A stretch of 43,986 nt of DNA, from contig WPAF01000017.1 of NCBI GenBank assembly GCA_009772965.1, positions 1 to 43,986 of the forward strand. The letters run 5' to 3'. The notes under the pieces are model-generated. The model searched no databases. It was not told the origin of the DNA and saw only the letters and a list, made by a program, of their open reading frames with translations. Both the position numbers and the translations under genes were made by a program. The DNA is from Candidatus Saganbacteria bacterium. Lineage in GTDB: Bacteria > Margulisbacteria > WOR-1 > XYC2-FULL-46-14 > WPAF01. Positions within the stretch are counted from its first letter, which is position 1. Each line of letters starts with the position of its first letter. Below, piece by piece: positions 23,929 through 30,922 of the stretch.

Positions 23929-24635
23929 TTTTTCTTTTTCTTTCCTTTCTTTGTTTTATTTTTAACTTTTTTTATTTTTTTAACCTTTGCGGGTTTTGCC
24001 ATTACAGCCATTTTTAGCGGTTTGATGTCTTTTCTTTTTATAGTTCTTACAGGCAGGGTTTCCTGGGCTGCTGCTTCCTCTTTAGTTTCTTCCTTAAGGG
24101 CGGAGACAACAGCGCCTTCGGGTTTCTTTTCTTCTACAATCTGGATAAACGATTCCATTTCTCTTATCTGGTTAAAAATATTTTGCTGGTTTAATTCCGC
24201 TTTAATGCAATTGATTTCCGAATTCAGCTTCTCTTTTTCAGTGGTCATTTTTTCGCATTCGCTTTTATAATATTCCGCGCTCTTTAATAGCAGTTCTTCG
24301 CGGGCGGATCTTTCATAAAGCTTTTCCTTTAGCGCTTTATTTTCTTCGTTTAAATCTGAATTTAATTTTAATGCCTGGCTGTTGGCCTCTCTTAGTATTT
24401 CCTTTTCGGAATCAATGATAATTTCCTTTTTTGTCTTGCCTCTGGAAAATATTTCCAACCCCTTCGCCGCCGATAATGTGGCCAGCACAAAAGCAAAAAA
24501 ACCAAAAGTTATAAACCCGTAATCGAGCACGCTTCCTGACCGCCTCAAGACATCAGACAGATCCGGAGCATTGATGCGGGCAAGGGACTGGAAACCGAGT
24601 GAAACGAAAAAAAGTGCAATCGAAATAATTCGCAT
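23925..24635 (-). CDS. Membrane-anchored coiled-coil protein with Lys-rich tail, 236 aa
   Basis: Two N-terminal hydrophobic segments (MRIISIALFFVSLGFQSLA; YGFITFGFFAFVLATLSAA) are followed by a long coiled coil at about residues 80-165 (LNSDLNEENKALKEKLYERS and following) and an extremely basic C-terminus ending in six lysines (KKGKKKKKK-like). The basic tail could bind nucleic acid or acidic polymers. It is translationally coupled to the beta-sandwich gene. No family recognised. Confidence 0.65.
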   Translation of the reverse strand: MRIISIALFFVSLGFQSLARINAPDLSDVLRRSGSVLDYGFITFGFFAFVLATLSAAKGLEIFSRGKTKKEIIIDSEKEILREANSQALKLNSDLNEENKALKEKLYERSAREELLLKSAEYYKSECEKMTTEKEKLNSEINCIKAELNQQNIFNQIREMESFIQIVEEKKPEGAVVSALKEETKEEAAAQETLPVRTIKRKDIKPLKMAVMAKPAKVKKIKKVKNKTKKGKKKKK

Positions 24636-24663
24636 TTTTCACATCCTTTTAAATATTGGGATT

Positions 24664-24736
24664 TGCCGGGACCCAGAATCGAACTGGGGACGCACGCCTT
24701 TTCAGGGCGTCGCTCTACCACCTGAGCTATCCCGGC
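24664..24736 (-). tRNA. tRNA-Phe (GAA anticodon)
   Basis: Acceptor GCCGGGA/TCCCGGC, D-arm TAGCTCAGGTGGTAGAG, anticodon stem ACGCC/GGCGT with loop CTGAAAA (anticodon GAA), T-arm CCCAG TTCGATT CTGGG, discriminator A. CCA is not encoded. Confidence 0.9.
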
Positions 24737-24815
24737 AGAAAAATCAACAAGTAAATGATATTATATTTAAACCAATTTAGCAACTATATTTTGTAAGTGT
24801 TCTTTTTTTGTATCA

Positions 24816-24888
24816 CCCCACACTGAAGTGCGGGGAATTCCCCAGACGACTCGACTGAGCTCGTCGAAGTCTTTAGTCTGGGGTTCCC
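24816..24888. repeat. Composite of three nested palindromes
   Basis: CCCCACACTGAAGTGCGGGG (24816-24835) is one hairpin. GGAATTCCCCAGAC (24834-24847) pairs with GTCTGGGGTTCC (24876-24887). Within that loop, ACTCGACTGAGCTCGTCGAA is itself nearly palindromic and resembles the TCGACT..GCTCG core of repeats (a)-(c). It lies in the otherwise empty gap 24737..25002. Confidence 0.6.
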
Positions 24889-24966
24889 AAAACCCTAAAT
24901 ACTTATATTTTTTTAAAACACTTTCTACCCGACAAATTCAGCGCACAACTTGGTGTGCAATTATAC

Positions 24967-24995
24967 TTGATTTAAATTCATTTTTGTGCGATACT
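24967..24995 (+). promoter_or_regulatory. Promoter, leaderless start of the histidine kinase
   Basis: TTGATT (24967-24972), 17-base spacer, GATACT (24990-24995), then 7 bases to the ATG at 25003. There is no ribosome site, so transcription would begin about at the start codon. Confidence 0.6.
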
Positions 24996-25002
24996 TCACG
25001 CG

Positions 25003-27132
25003 ATGAATTACTTTGCCGTTCCGCCCTTATTGACCGGGATTTTAATTCTCTTCATTGGCTTGTTTGTTTTTCTAAATAATAGGAAATTCGTCACAAACAT
25101 CGTATTTAGCTGCTTTTGCGTCAGCATGAGTATTTGGTTGGTTTCTTTCGCATTAATGTATTATTTCAACGACAATCCTGTTCTTGCTTTAAAATGGGCA
25201 AGGTTCGGCTTCATCGGCATTATTTTTATTCCAATCTTTGCTTATCATTTCATAAATACTTTCATAAATAGCCGCCAGCCAAAATGGGTTATGCCTTCAT
25301 TATATATACTGGGATCATTTTTTGTTTCGCTAAGCCAATCAAATTATATCTATAGCGGAGTAAACAAATATTTTTGGGGCTATTATCCGGTTGCCGGCCA
25401 TTTTTACTTAATTTATCTTATAATGTTTGTGCTTCTTTTTACATACGGTATTTTTCTTTTATACAAAAATTGGGAAAAATATAAAAAAGAAAAAAACAAT
25501 CTGCTGGCCCAACAAACCGCCTATGTCTTGGTAGCATTTTTGGGCGGCACAACAAGCTTGGTAGACTTTATAGTTAAATATCAAATCCCCATGTATCCTT
25601 TTGGATATTTTTCCGCTTTGCTTTTTATATCTTTTATCGCTTACGCGATACTTCAATTCCGCCTGATGGATATTGAAATAATAATTAAAAAAACAGCAGT
25701 TTACTCAATCCTAACGGCTTTTATTACAGTGGTTTTCCTTTTGGTAATATTTATCAGCAATTATTTGGCTCTTAATGTAAGCGGCAACAATTCAATTTGG
25801 ATAGGTTTAGCCGCCGCCCTGATCATTGCTTTTATAATCAACCCCCTGCGCAATAATGTACAAAAATATGTTGACCGCCTCTTTTTTAGGGAAAGATATG
25901 ATTACCAAAATATCTTGCGGAAATACAGCAGGGTTTTAACAAAACCGATAAGTGACTTAAATCGGTTTTCAATAATTACCCCCTATTTAATCGCTAAATC
26001 GCTAAAATTGTCCGGCAGCTCTTTTATGGTGCATGACCGCGAAAGCAGGCGCTATGTCATAAGGGGCGGGATTGGAGAGGTTAAGGAATTAATAGGATTT
26101 TCTATGCCTGAAGATTCGGATTTAATCACGGAAATTTTTGACAAAAGATCAGAAATAAATCTTGAGGAAATAGATTACTTGTTAGCCTCCAGCCAAAACC
26201 TGACAACCGAAAGAAAAAACAGGCTTTTGTCTATCAAAAAGCAAATGGTACTTATCCATGCCGAGCTGATAATCCCTTGTATTTCAGACAGCGCTTATTT
26301 CAATAAGCCCACGCTTCTTTCAACCATTAATCTTGGCAGAAAGCATTCTGACGCGCCGTATTCGGGAGAAGACATTGAATTTTTAAAAACTTTAGCCAGC
26401 CAGGTGGCAATAAACATTGAGTATGCTTTTATTTTTGAAGAATTAAAAAGGAATCAGGAAAAGCTTTTACACTCCGAAAAATTGGCGGCAATAGGATCCA
26501 CCACCGCAGGAGTTGCGCATGAATTAAAAAATCCGCTGACTTATTTAAACACCCTATCCCAAATCCTGCCGGAAAAATGGGACGACCCAAAATTCAGGGA
26601 TATGGTAAGCCAAACCCTGCCTTCTGAAATCCAAAGGATGCAATTGATTGTCGGAGGACTGCTTGATTATTCAAAGACACAAAAATTCCAGCCGTCTCCT
26701 ACTGACATTAAACAAGTAATTGAAAAAACTATCGCCGTCATGGGCTATGAAATGAAAAAACATAGCACTGTCTTAAAAACTACATACAACCATAGCAAAA
26801 CTTTAAATGCCGACCCAAACCGCTTATTGCAAGTATTTATGAACCTTATTTCAAACGCGATTCAGGCGATGCCGGAAGGGAAAAGCGGCGAGATATTAAT
26901 TAAAACAGAAGATAGCCCAAATGGAATTACTATCATCGTTTCAGACAATGGAGCAGGCATTTCCCAAGAAAAGCTATTAAGGATATTTGATCCTTTTTTT
27001 ACTACCAAGGAGCAAGGGAATGGAATCGGGCTGGCAATAACAAAAAAAATCATTGATGAGCACAAAGGATCCATTTCTGTAGAAAGTAAAGTCAACGAAG
27101 GGACAAAATTCACCATACTTTTGCCTTCATAA
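25003..27132 (+). CDS. Membrane sensor histidine kinase with 7TM and GAF domains
   Basis: Two-component sensor, 709 aa. Residues 1 to about 285 hold seven or more membrane helices (first LLTGILILFIGLFVFL; later SILTAFITVVFLLVIFISNY). The layout is that of the 7TM N-terminal sensor of histidine kinases, ending with the typical RLFFRERYDYQNILRKYSRV. A GAF-like domain follows at about 310-480. The dimerisation helix has the phospho-acceptor H506 in VAHELKNPLTYLN. The ATPase domain shows the N-box LLQVFMNLISNAIQAMPEG, G1 VSDNGAGI and G2 GNGIGLAIT. No response regulator is adjacent, so its partner is elsewhere. Signal unknown. Confidence 0.9.
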   Translation: MNYFAVPPLLTGILILFIGLFVFLNNRKFVTNIVFSCFCVSMSIWLVSFALMYYFNDNPVLALKWARFGFIGIIFIPIFAYHFINTFINSRQPKWVMPSLYILGSFFVSLSQSNYIYSGVNKYFWGYYPVAGHFYLIYLIMFVLLFTYGIFLLYKNWEKYKKEKNNLLAQQTAYVLVAFLGGTTSLVDFIVKYQIPMYPFGYFSALLFISFIAYAILQFRLMDIEIIIKKTAVYSILTAFITVVFLLVIFISNYLALNVSGNNSIWIGLAAALIIAFIINPLRNNVQKYVDRLFFRERYDYQNILRKYSRVLTKPISDLNRFSIITPYLIAKSLKLSGSSFMVHDRESRRYVIRGGIGEVKELIGFSMPEDSDLITEIFDKRSEINLEEIDYLLASSQNLTTERKNRLLSIKKQMVLIHAELIIPCISDSAYFNKPTLLSTINLGRKHSDAPYSGEDIEFLKTLASQVAINIEYAFIFEELKRNQEKLLHSEKLAAIGSTTAGVAHELKNPLTYLNTLSQILPEKWDDPKFRDMVSQTLPSEIQRMQLIVGGLLDYSKTQKFQPSPTDIKQVIEKTIAVMGYEMKKHSTVLKTTYNHSKTLNADPNRLLQVFMNLISNAIQAMPEGKSGEILIKTEDSPNGITIIVSDNGAGISQEKLLRIFDPFFTTKEQGNGIGLAITKKIIDEHKGSISVESKVNEGTKFTILLPS

Positions 27133-27134
27133 GC

Positions 27135-27163
27135 TTGCTTAACATTTTTCCGCCTGCTATCAT
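27135..27163 (+). promoter_or_regulatory. Promoter, leaderless start of the GNAT-like gene
   Basis: TTGCTT (27135-27140), 17-base spacer, TATCAT (27158-27163), then 5 bases to the ATG at 27169. Confidence 0.5.
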
Positions 27164-27168
27164 TAATT

Positions 27169-27582
27169 ATGCTTACTTTCCACCCTGCAGATAAAACTGA
27201 CAATAAAAAAATCCTTAAAATCCTCAAAGATATTGACCTTTTCTATTCCGGACATGATATGGCTGGTTTTTGGGTTGCAGAAAAGGACCGCAATATTGTC
27301 GGGATCGTCCAGGTTAAAAATTTTAAAGATTATATCTTCTTAAGTTCACTTGGCGTCCCTGCCGCAGAAATGAATAAAGGTTATGGGGAATTTATTCTCT
27401 CTGAAATTTTTAAAAAGTTTAAAAATGATATCTATATTTATACAACAATACCCGATTTTTTTAAGAAATTCGGTTTTTTAGAAATCTCTTCGCTGGATTT
27501 TCTTCCAGCAAAAAATGCTTTTGAATGTGATGATTGCCATCCGGAAAAATGCGTTGCAATGGTTAAAAAATATGGTTCCTGA
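27169..27582 (+). CDS. GNAT-type N-acetyltransferase, 137 aa
   Basis: Soluble protein with the GNAT pattern: N-terminal FHPADKTDNKKILKILKDID, the beta-strand pair FWVAEKDRNIVGIVQVKNFK, a helix in the acetyl-CoA region where the usual Q/RxxGxG/A is replaced by AAEMNKGYGEFILSEIFK, and the late IPDFFKKFGF motif of the family. The poor acetyl-CoA motif leaves the substrate and even the activity uncertain. Two Cys pairs near the C-terminus (CDDCHPEKC) could bind a metal. It overlaps the next gene by 11 bases. Confidence 0.7.
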   Translation: MLTFHPADKTDNKKILKILKDIDLFYSGHDMAGFWVAEKDRNIVGIVQVKNFKDYIFLSSLGVPAAEMNKGYGEFILSEIFKKFKNDIYIYTTIPDFFKKFGFLEISSLDFLPAKNAFECDDCHPEKCVAMVKKYGS

Positions 27583-28462
27583 ATATCCGCAATTTAAAGA
27601 TTTGGATATAAAAGACTGGGAAATATTGGCAGAGCATTTATCAAAAATAAAAAGAACTATTTGCGAGCTGGTTCTCGCCAACATTGTCATCTGGAAGGAT
27701 TTTGACTGCCCAAAATTAACTATGGTCAATCAAAACTTATGCGTACTGATAAATCCCCTTAATGAACTATCTTATTTTTTAGAGCCGTTGGGACATAATA
27801 AAATTGAAGAAACAGTTAAAATTTGCTTGAGCCATACAAAAAGGATTTCGCGCGCATCAGAAAGTTTTGTTTCTTCTTTGCCAAAAAACTTATACCACCC
27901 AACCTGCCTGCCCGGGCAATATGACTATGTTTATTCCATTCCCGAGCTTGCCCAATTAAGCGGGAAAAAGTTTGACGCCAAAAGAAACCATATTAAAAAG
28001 TTTTTAAGCCGCTATCCTGACCACGGCTTTGTTAATCTCACAGCTGAAAATAAAGATAAAGCAATCCGATTATTTGAAAAATGGTTTGAATCAAAAAAGG
28101 ATTCAAGGTCTTTTTCAAAAATGGCTTATGTTGCCCAAAAATCAGCTTTAGATTCAGCATTTGACAATTTTAATGAGCTTAAATTGGCTGGCGGAGCGAT
28201 ACTTATTAAAGAAGAGATTAAAAGTTTTTATATCGGCAGTAAATTAAATAACGATACAATAGACCTGCATTTCCATTACTGCGACCCAAATACTGCAGGG
28301 CTCTCACAATTCAGCCTGCAAAAAGCTTGTTCAGACAGCTTCTCCTCCTATAAATATATTAACCTCGAACAGGACATTGGCATCGCCGGCCTTAGAAAAT
28401 CAAAACTGTCTTATCACCCGTTAAAAATTGAGAAAAAGTTTGAAATTAAGAGACCTTTATAA
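27572..28462 (+). CDS. DUF2156-type (LPG-synthase C-terminal-like) protein, 296 aa
   Basis: The start at 27572 (MVPEYPQFKDLDIKDWEILA) is chosen because homology of this family begins there; it overlaps the previous gene by 11 bases. The protein has the double-GNAT layout of DUF2156: an N-terminal KDWEILAEHLSK helix, SGKKFDAKRNHIKKFLSRYP and ALDSAFDNFNELKLAGGAIL, and near the end KYINLEQDIGIAGLRKSKLS, a hallmark of this family. Related domains transfer aminoacyl groups to lipids, but soluble members have no established role. Its 3' end lies inside the first 62-bp direct repeat (28443..28504). Confidence 0.85.
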   Translation: MVPEYPQFKDLDIKDWEILAEHLSKIKRTICELVLANIVIWKDFDCPKLTMVNQNLCVLINPLNELSYFLEPLGHNKIEETVKICLSHTKRISRASESFVSSLPKNLYHPTCLPGQYDYVYSIPELAQLSGKKFDAKRNHIKKFLSRYPDHGFVNLTAENKDKAIRLFEKWFESKKDSRSFSKMAYVAQKSALDSAFDNFNELKLAGGAILIKEEIKSFYIGSKLNNDTIDLHFHYCDPNTAGLSQFSLQKACSDSFSSYKYINLEQDIGIAGLRKSKLSYHPLKIEKKFEIKRPL

Positions 28463-28504
28463 TAGAAAGCGGGCATTGGTCAGCCGCGTCTTTTAATTGA
28501 GCTT
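28443..28504. repeat. 62-bp direct repeat, left copy (restriction-modification flank)
   Basis: 60 of 62 bases are identical to 30634..30695. It contains the last codons of the DUF2156 gene (IKRPL and TAA) and, on the other strand, a copy of the ferredoxin 3' end (QLKDAADQCPLSIIKVS). The two differences are synonymous in the ferredoxin frame. The region between the copies is the restriction-modification cassette. Confidence 0.9.
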
Positions 28505-28508
28505 TGTT

Positions 28509-29723
28509 CTAATGAGTCGCTTGTCCTGGCTGTAAAGAAAATTTAATTTTTTGTTTCGACTCAAAAAAGTGTGGTTGGGGGTAAATGTTTTTAATTAAAA
28601 CTTCCTTTTCTATTTGTTCAAGCAACTCAAATTCTACTTTGGAAAATAAACTTGCAGGTATACTGCCTAGTCTTTTTTTTACGGTTTTAATTGCTTGATC
28701 AGACTGGTCTATTCCAATCCATTTGCGATTTAGTTCATGCGCTGCCAAAAGAGTTGTTCCAGAGCCACAAAAACAATCCAGCACTAAATCTCCCTCATTT
28801 GATGAAGCGTTCAAAATAAATTTCAATAAATCCAAGTTTTTTTCTGTTGGATAATTCGGATGCTGCGGATCTTTAAATTCCCAAATGTCTTGCATTTTTT
28901 TTCCGTCTTTTTCATCAAGAAATATTTTTTTCCTTGGCACTCCATTCGCAGACCATTCAATAAGGCCTGCGTTATCCCATTCTTCCAATAATGCAGGGTC
29001 GCTACGCCAGTGGCGACCTTTTGGCGGCTTTATGCCTTTCCATTCTTTTCCTGTATTTCCATTTGCTGTTTCACCTGGCGCATGCAGAGGTATTGTTGTA
29101 TATAGTCGCCCATCTTTATCAACTTTCTTAAATAATCGCGCTTCATCTTCCCCTGTGTATTGGACGCGAGGATTATTCCAAATTGGATTTTCAGATTTTG
29201 AATAGAAAAGTATTAAATCTTTAACATTTCCATACGCTTTGCGGTGAAAGTTTTTCGGATTGCATTTAATACGAGTGATATCATTGCGAAAATTTTTGCG
29301 GCCAAAAACTTCGTCCATTATTAATTTAACATAATGACCAATTTTATAATCAATGTGAAGATAAATTGACCCATTTTCAGATAGTAGTTCTCGCAAAAAA
29401 ATTAAACGCTCCCTCAAAAATTCCAAAAAATCAGCTCCAATAAGTGTATCGCTATATGCGATATCATCATTAATGCCGCTGCTAATTGTGTTAGCCCTAT
29501 CTTCTCCTATTTTAAAATATCCATTTGTTGCAAATGGCGGATCGATGTATATCAAATCCACTTTGCCCGCATATTCATCAAGCAATGTTTTTAAAACTGG
29601 AAGATTATCGCCATGGATCAATTTATTCCCCGCACTGTTTCCAAAAATTGTTTTTAATTTCGCATTTACGGTTTGCGCGAGAATATCTTCTTCGGATTTT
29701 TTATTTTCATATATAATAATCAT
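28509..29723 (-). CDS. Type II DNA methyltransferase (beta class)
   Basis: Probably an adenine-N6 methyltransferase that protects host DNA, 404 aa. The catalytic motif IV (IYIDPPFAT, DPPF at residues 61-64) precedes the target-recognition region, and the AdoMet motif (VLDCFCGSGTTLLAAH) comes at about residue 320; this order defines the beta class. LLSENGSIYLHIDYKIGHYV and PTEKNLDLLKFILNASSNEG are also typical. The recognition sequence cannot be read from the protein. It starts 2 bases after the stop of the endonuclease gene, so the two are one operon. Confidence 0.93.
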   Translation of the reverse strand: MIIIYENKKSEEDILAQTVNAKLKTIFGNSAGNKLIHGDNLPVLKTLLDEYAGKVDLIYIDPPFATNGYFKIGEDRANTISSGINDDIAYSDTLIGADFLEFLRERLIFLRELLSENGSIYLHIDYKIGHYVKLIMDEVFGRKNFRNDITRIKCNPKNFHRKAYGNVKDLILFYSKSENPIWNNPRVQYTGEDEARLFKKVDKDGRLYTTIPLHAPGETANGNTGKEWKGIKPPKGRHWRSDPALLEEWDNAGLIEWSANGVPRKKIFLDEKDGKKMQDIWEFKDPQHPNYPTEKNLDLLKFILNASSNEGDLVLDCFCGSGTTLLAAHELNRKWIGIDQSDQAIKTVKKRLGSIPASLFSKVEFELLEQIEKEVLIKNIYPQPHFFESKQKIKFSLQPGQATH

Positions 29724-29725
29724 AA

Positions 29726-30508
29726 TTAAAGCTGATAAAGAAATTCGCGCAAAACCAGCGCGCTTACGACATTTTCATTTTTTAACTTTTCGGTTATATC
29801 TTTGTGCATTTTATTTTTACCCTTGATATAAAGCACTCCATCAAGAATAGCGATTGTTGTCGCCTTTACGCCCCTTGCCTTTAATGTTGAAATTGCGTCA
29901 TTGAATTGCGCGTTTTGATGCCCACCGAAATCTGTCAAAAATTTTGCCTCTCCAATAACATACTTTCCATTGAAGCGCCCAATGAAATCAAGTCCTTTGT
30001 TGTGCTTGTAATTTAGGTGTTCTTTTGCAAAAGACATCATTTCAGCATCACTGGCGTCCAAAATGGCATTTCCCTTTGCCTTTAAAAATTCATTCAGTTT
30101 CATGGGTGCGATTCCTAGTGATTTGTTATTAACCCAACGCTTGAAAAGCGGGCCAATTTGTCGATTTGTTTCTTTTGGTTCAGAGGAACGAGAAAAAATT
30201 TCATCAATGCCCATTTCATAAAGACGACCGCATAAGCGATCAACTGTAGCAGGATTTCGTTTTAACGATTCCTTGTCGCGCTTAAGATAAGCCACGTACG
30301 AATCTTTGATAGGAAATAAATCCAGCTTCAAAAGATTTTCAAGAAGTGTGGCGTTGTTTCGCTTTTCAAACGCTTTTTCAACATTTTCCCATAGCTCACC
30401 ATGAATATCCCTGATTCCTTCGGGAATTGTGGGATAAACATGAAAAAGATCATCTAAATAACTTCTTTGATTGGCGTATTCTATGCTTAATTGCGTCCAG
30501 TGGTTCAT
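29726..30508 (-). CDS. Putative type II restriction endonuclease
   Basis: A 260-aa protein directly upstream of, and coupled to, the methyltransferase gene. A PD-(D/E)xK-like active site is visible as D174-x12-E187-A-K189 in LDFIGRFNGKYVIGEAKF, followed by LTDFGGHQNAQFNDAISTLK, which is like the core of several type II enzymes. The N-terminal half (WTQLSIEYANQRSYLDDLFH) is helical. No other domain is seen. A TAAAAT box ends 8 bases before the ATG. Assignment rests on the active-site pattern and on pairing with the methyltransferase. Target site unknown. Confidence 0.8.
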   Translation of the reverse strand: MNHWTQLSIEYANQRSYLDDLFHVYPTIPEGIRDIHGELWENVEKAFEKRNNATLLENLLKLDLFPIKDSYVAYLKRDKESLKRNPATVDRLCGRLYEMGIDEIFSRSSEPKETNRQIGPLFKRWVNNKSLGIAPMKLNEFLKAKGNAILDASDAEMMSFAKEHLNYKHNKGLDFIGRFNGKYVIGEAKFLTDFGGHQNAQFNDAISTLKARGVKATTIAILDGVLYIKGKNKMHKDITEKLKNENVVSALVLREFLYQL

Positions 30509-30516
30509 ATGCTTGT

Positions 30517-30522
30517 ATTTTA
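30517..30522 (-). promoter_or_regulatory. -10 box of the restriction-modification operon
   Basis: TAAAAT on the minus strand ending 8 bases before the endonuclease ATG at 30508, giving a leaderless or nearly leaderless transcript. Confidence 0.4.
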
Positions 30523-30572
30523 CATCAAAAATTGAATTTAATAAAATTGTTTTTTCTGCTTCTTAGATCGCA

Positions 30573-30587
30573 GGGGCGGTACGCCCC
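30573..30587. repeat. GGGGCGGTACGCCCC palindrome
   Basis: Perfect stem GGGGCG/CGCCCC with loop GTA in the gap between the endonuclease start and the right direct repeat. This gap belongs to the inserted segment. Confidence 0.6.
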
Positions 30588-30633
30588 GGAGCCATTAAAA
30601 CTTACGTACAATTTTGCGCTAAACGCTATTCAA

Positions 30634-30695
30634 AAATTAAGAAACCTTTATGATAGAAAGCGGGCATTGGTCAGCCGCGTCTTTTAATTGAGCTT
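30634..30695. repeat. 62-bp direct repeat, right copy (restriction-modification flank)
   Basis: Matches 28443..28504 at 60 of 62 bases. On the minus strand it is the functional 3' end of the ferredoxin gene. On the plus strand its left end still encodes the DUF2156 tail (IKKPL and TGA) although the rest of that gene is absent here. Confidence 0.9.
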
Positions 30696-30825
30696 CGAAT
30701 GAATTAAAATCCACGCCAGCTTTAACTTTTGCAATATCCGCCATTTCAAAAACTTCCGGGCACACAGATTCACAAACCCCGCAGGTAATGCATCCGTCTT
30801 CTATTGCCACATTGTTTATTGCCAT
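30637..30825 (-). CDS. Single-cluster [4Fe-4S] ferredoxin, 62 aa
   Basis: Small electron carrier. C12-x2-C15-x2-C18 (GCITCGVC), C22-P and C54 (DQCPLS) provide ligands for one [4Fe-4S] cluster; the second cluster motif of clostridial ferredoxins is missing. The length is typical for this type. Its 3' end lies in the right direct repeat, and a second copy of that end lies 2.2 kb away on the other side of the restriction-modification cassette. AGGAGGGAAAATAA precedes the ATG. Confidence 0.92.
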   Translation of the reverse strand: MAINNVAIEDGCITCGVCESVCPEVFEMADIAKVKAGVDFNSFEAQLKDAADQCPLSIIKVS

Positions 30826-30887
30826 TTATTTTCCCTCCTTACCTAGTAATCTTAATTATTATATCATTTTAATAATTTTTCTCCATC

Positions 30888-30916
30888 TTGACCTCCCCTC
30901 TCTATAAATGTAAGAT
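30888..30916 (+). promoter_or_regulatory. Promoter, leaderless start of the 491-aa gene
   Basis: TTGACC (30888-30893), 17-base spacer, TAAGAT (30911-30916), then 6 bases to the ATG at 30923. One of the clearest promoters in the window. Confidence 0.6.
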
Positions 30917-30922
30917 TTCAAT

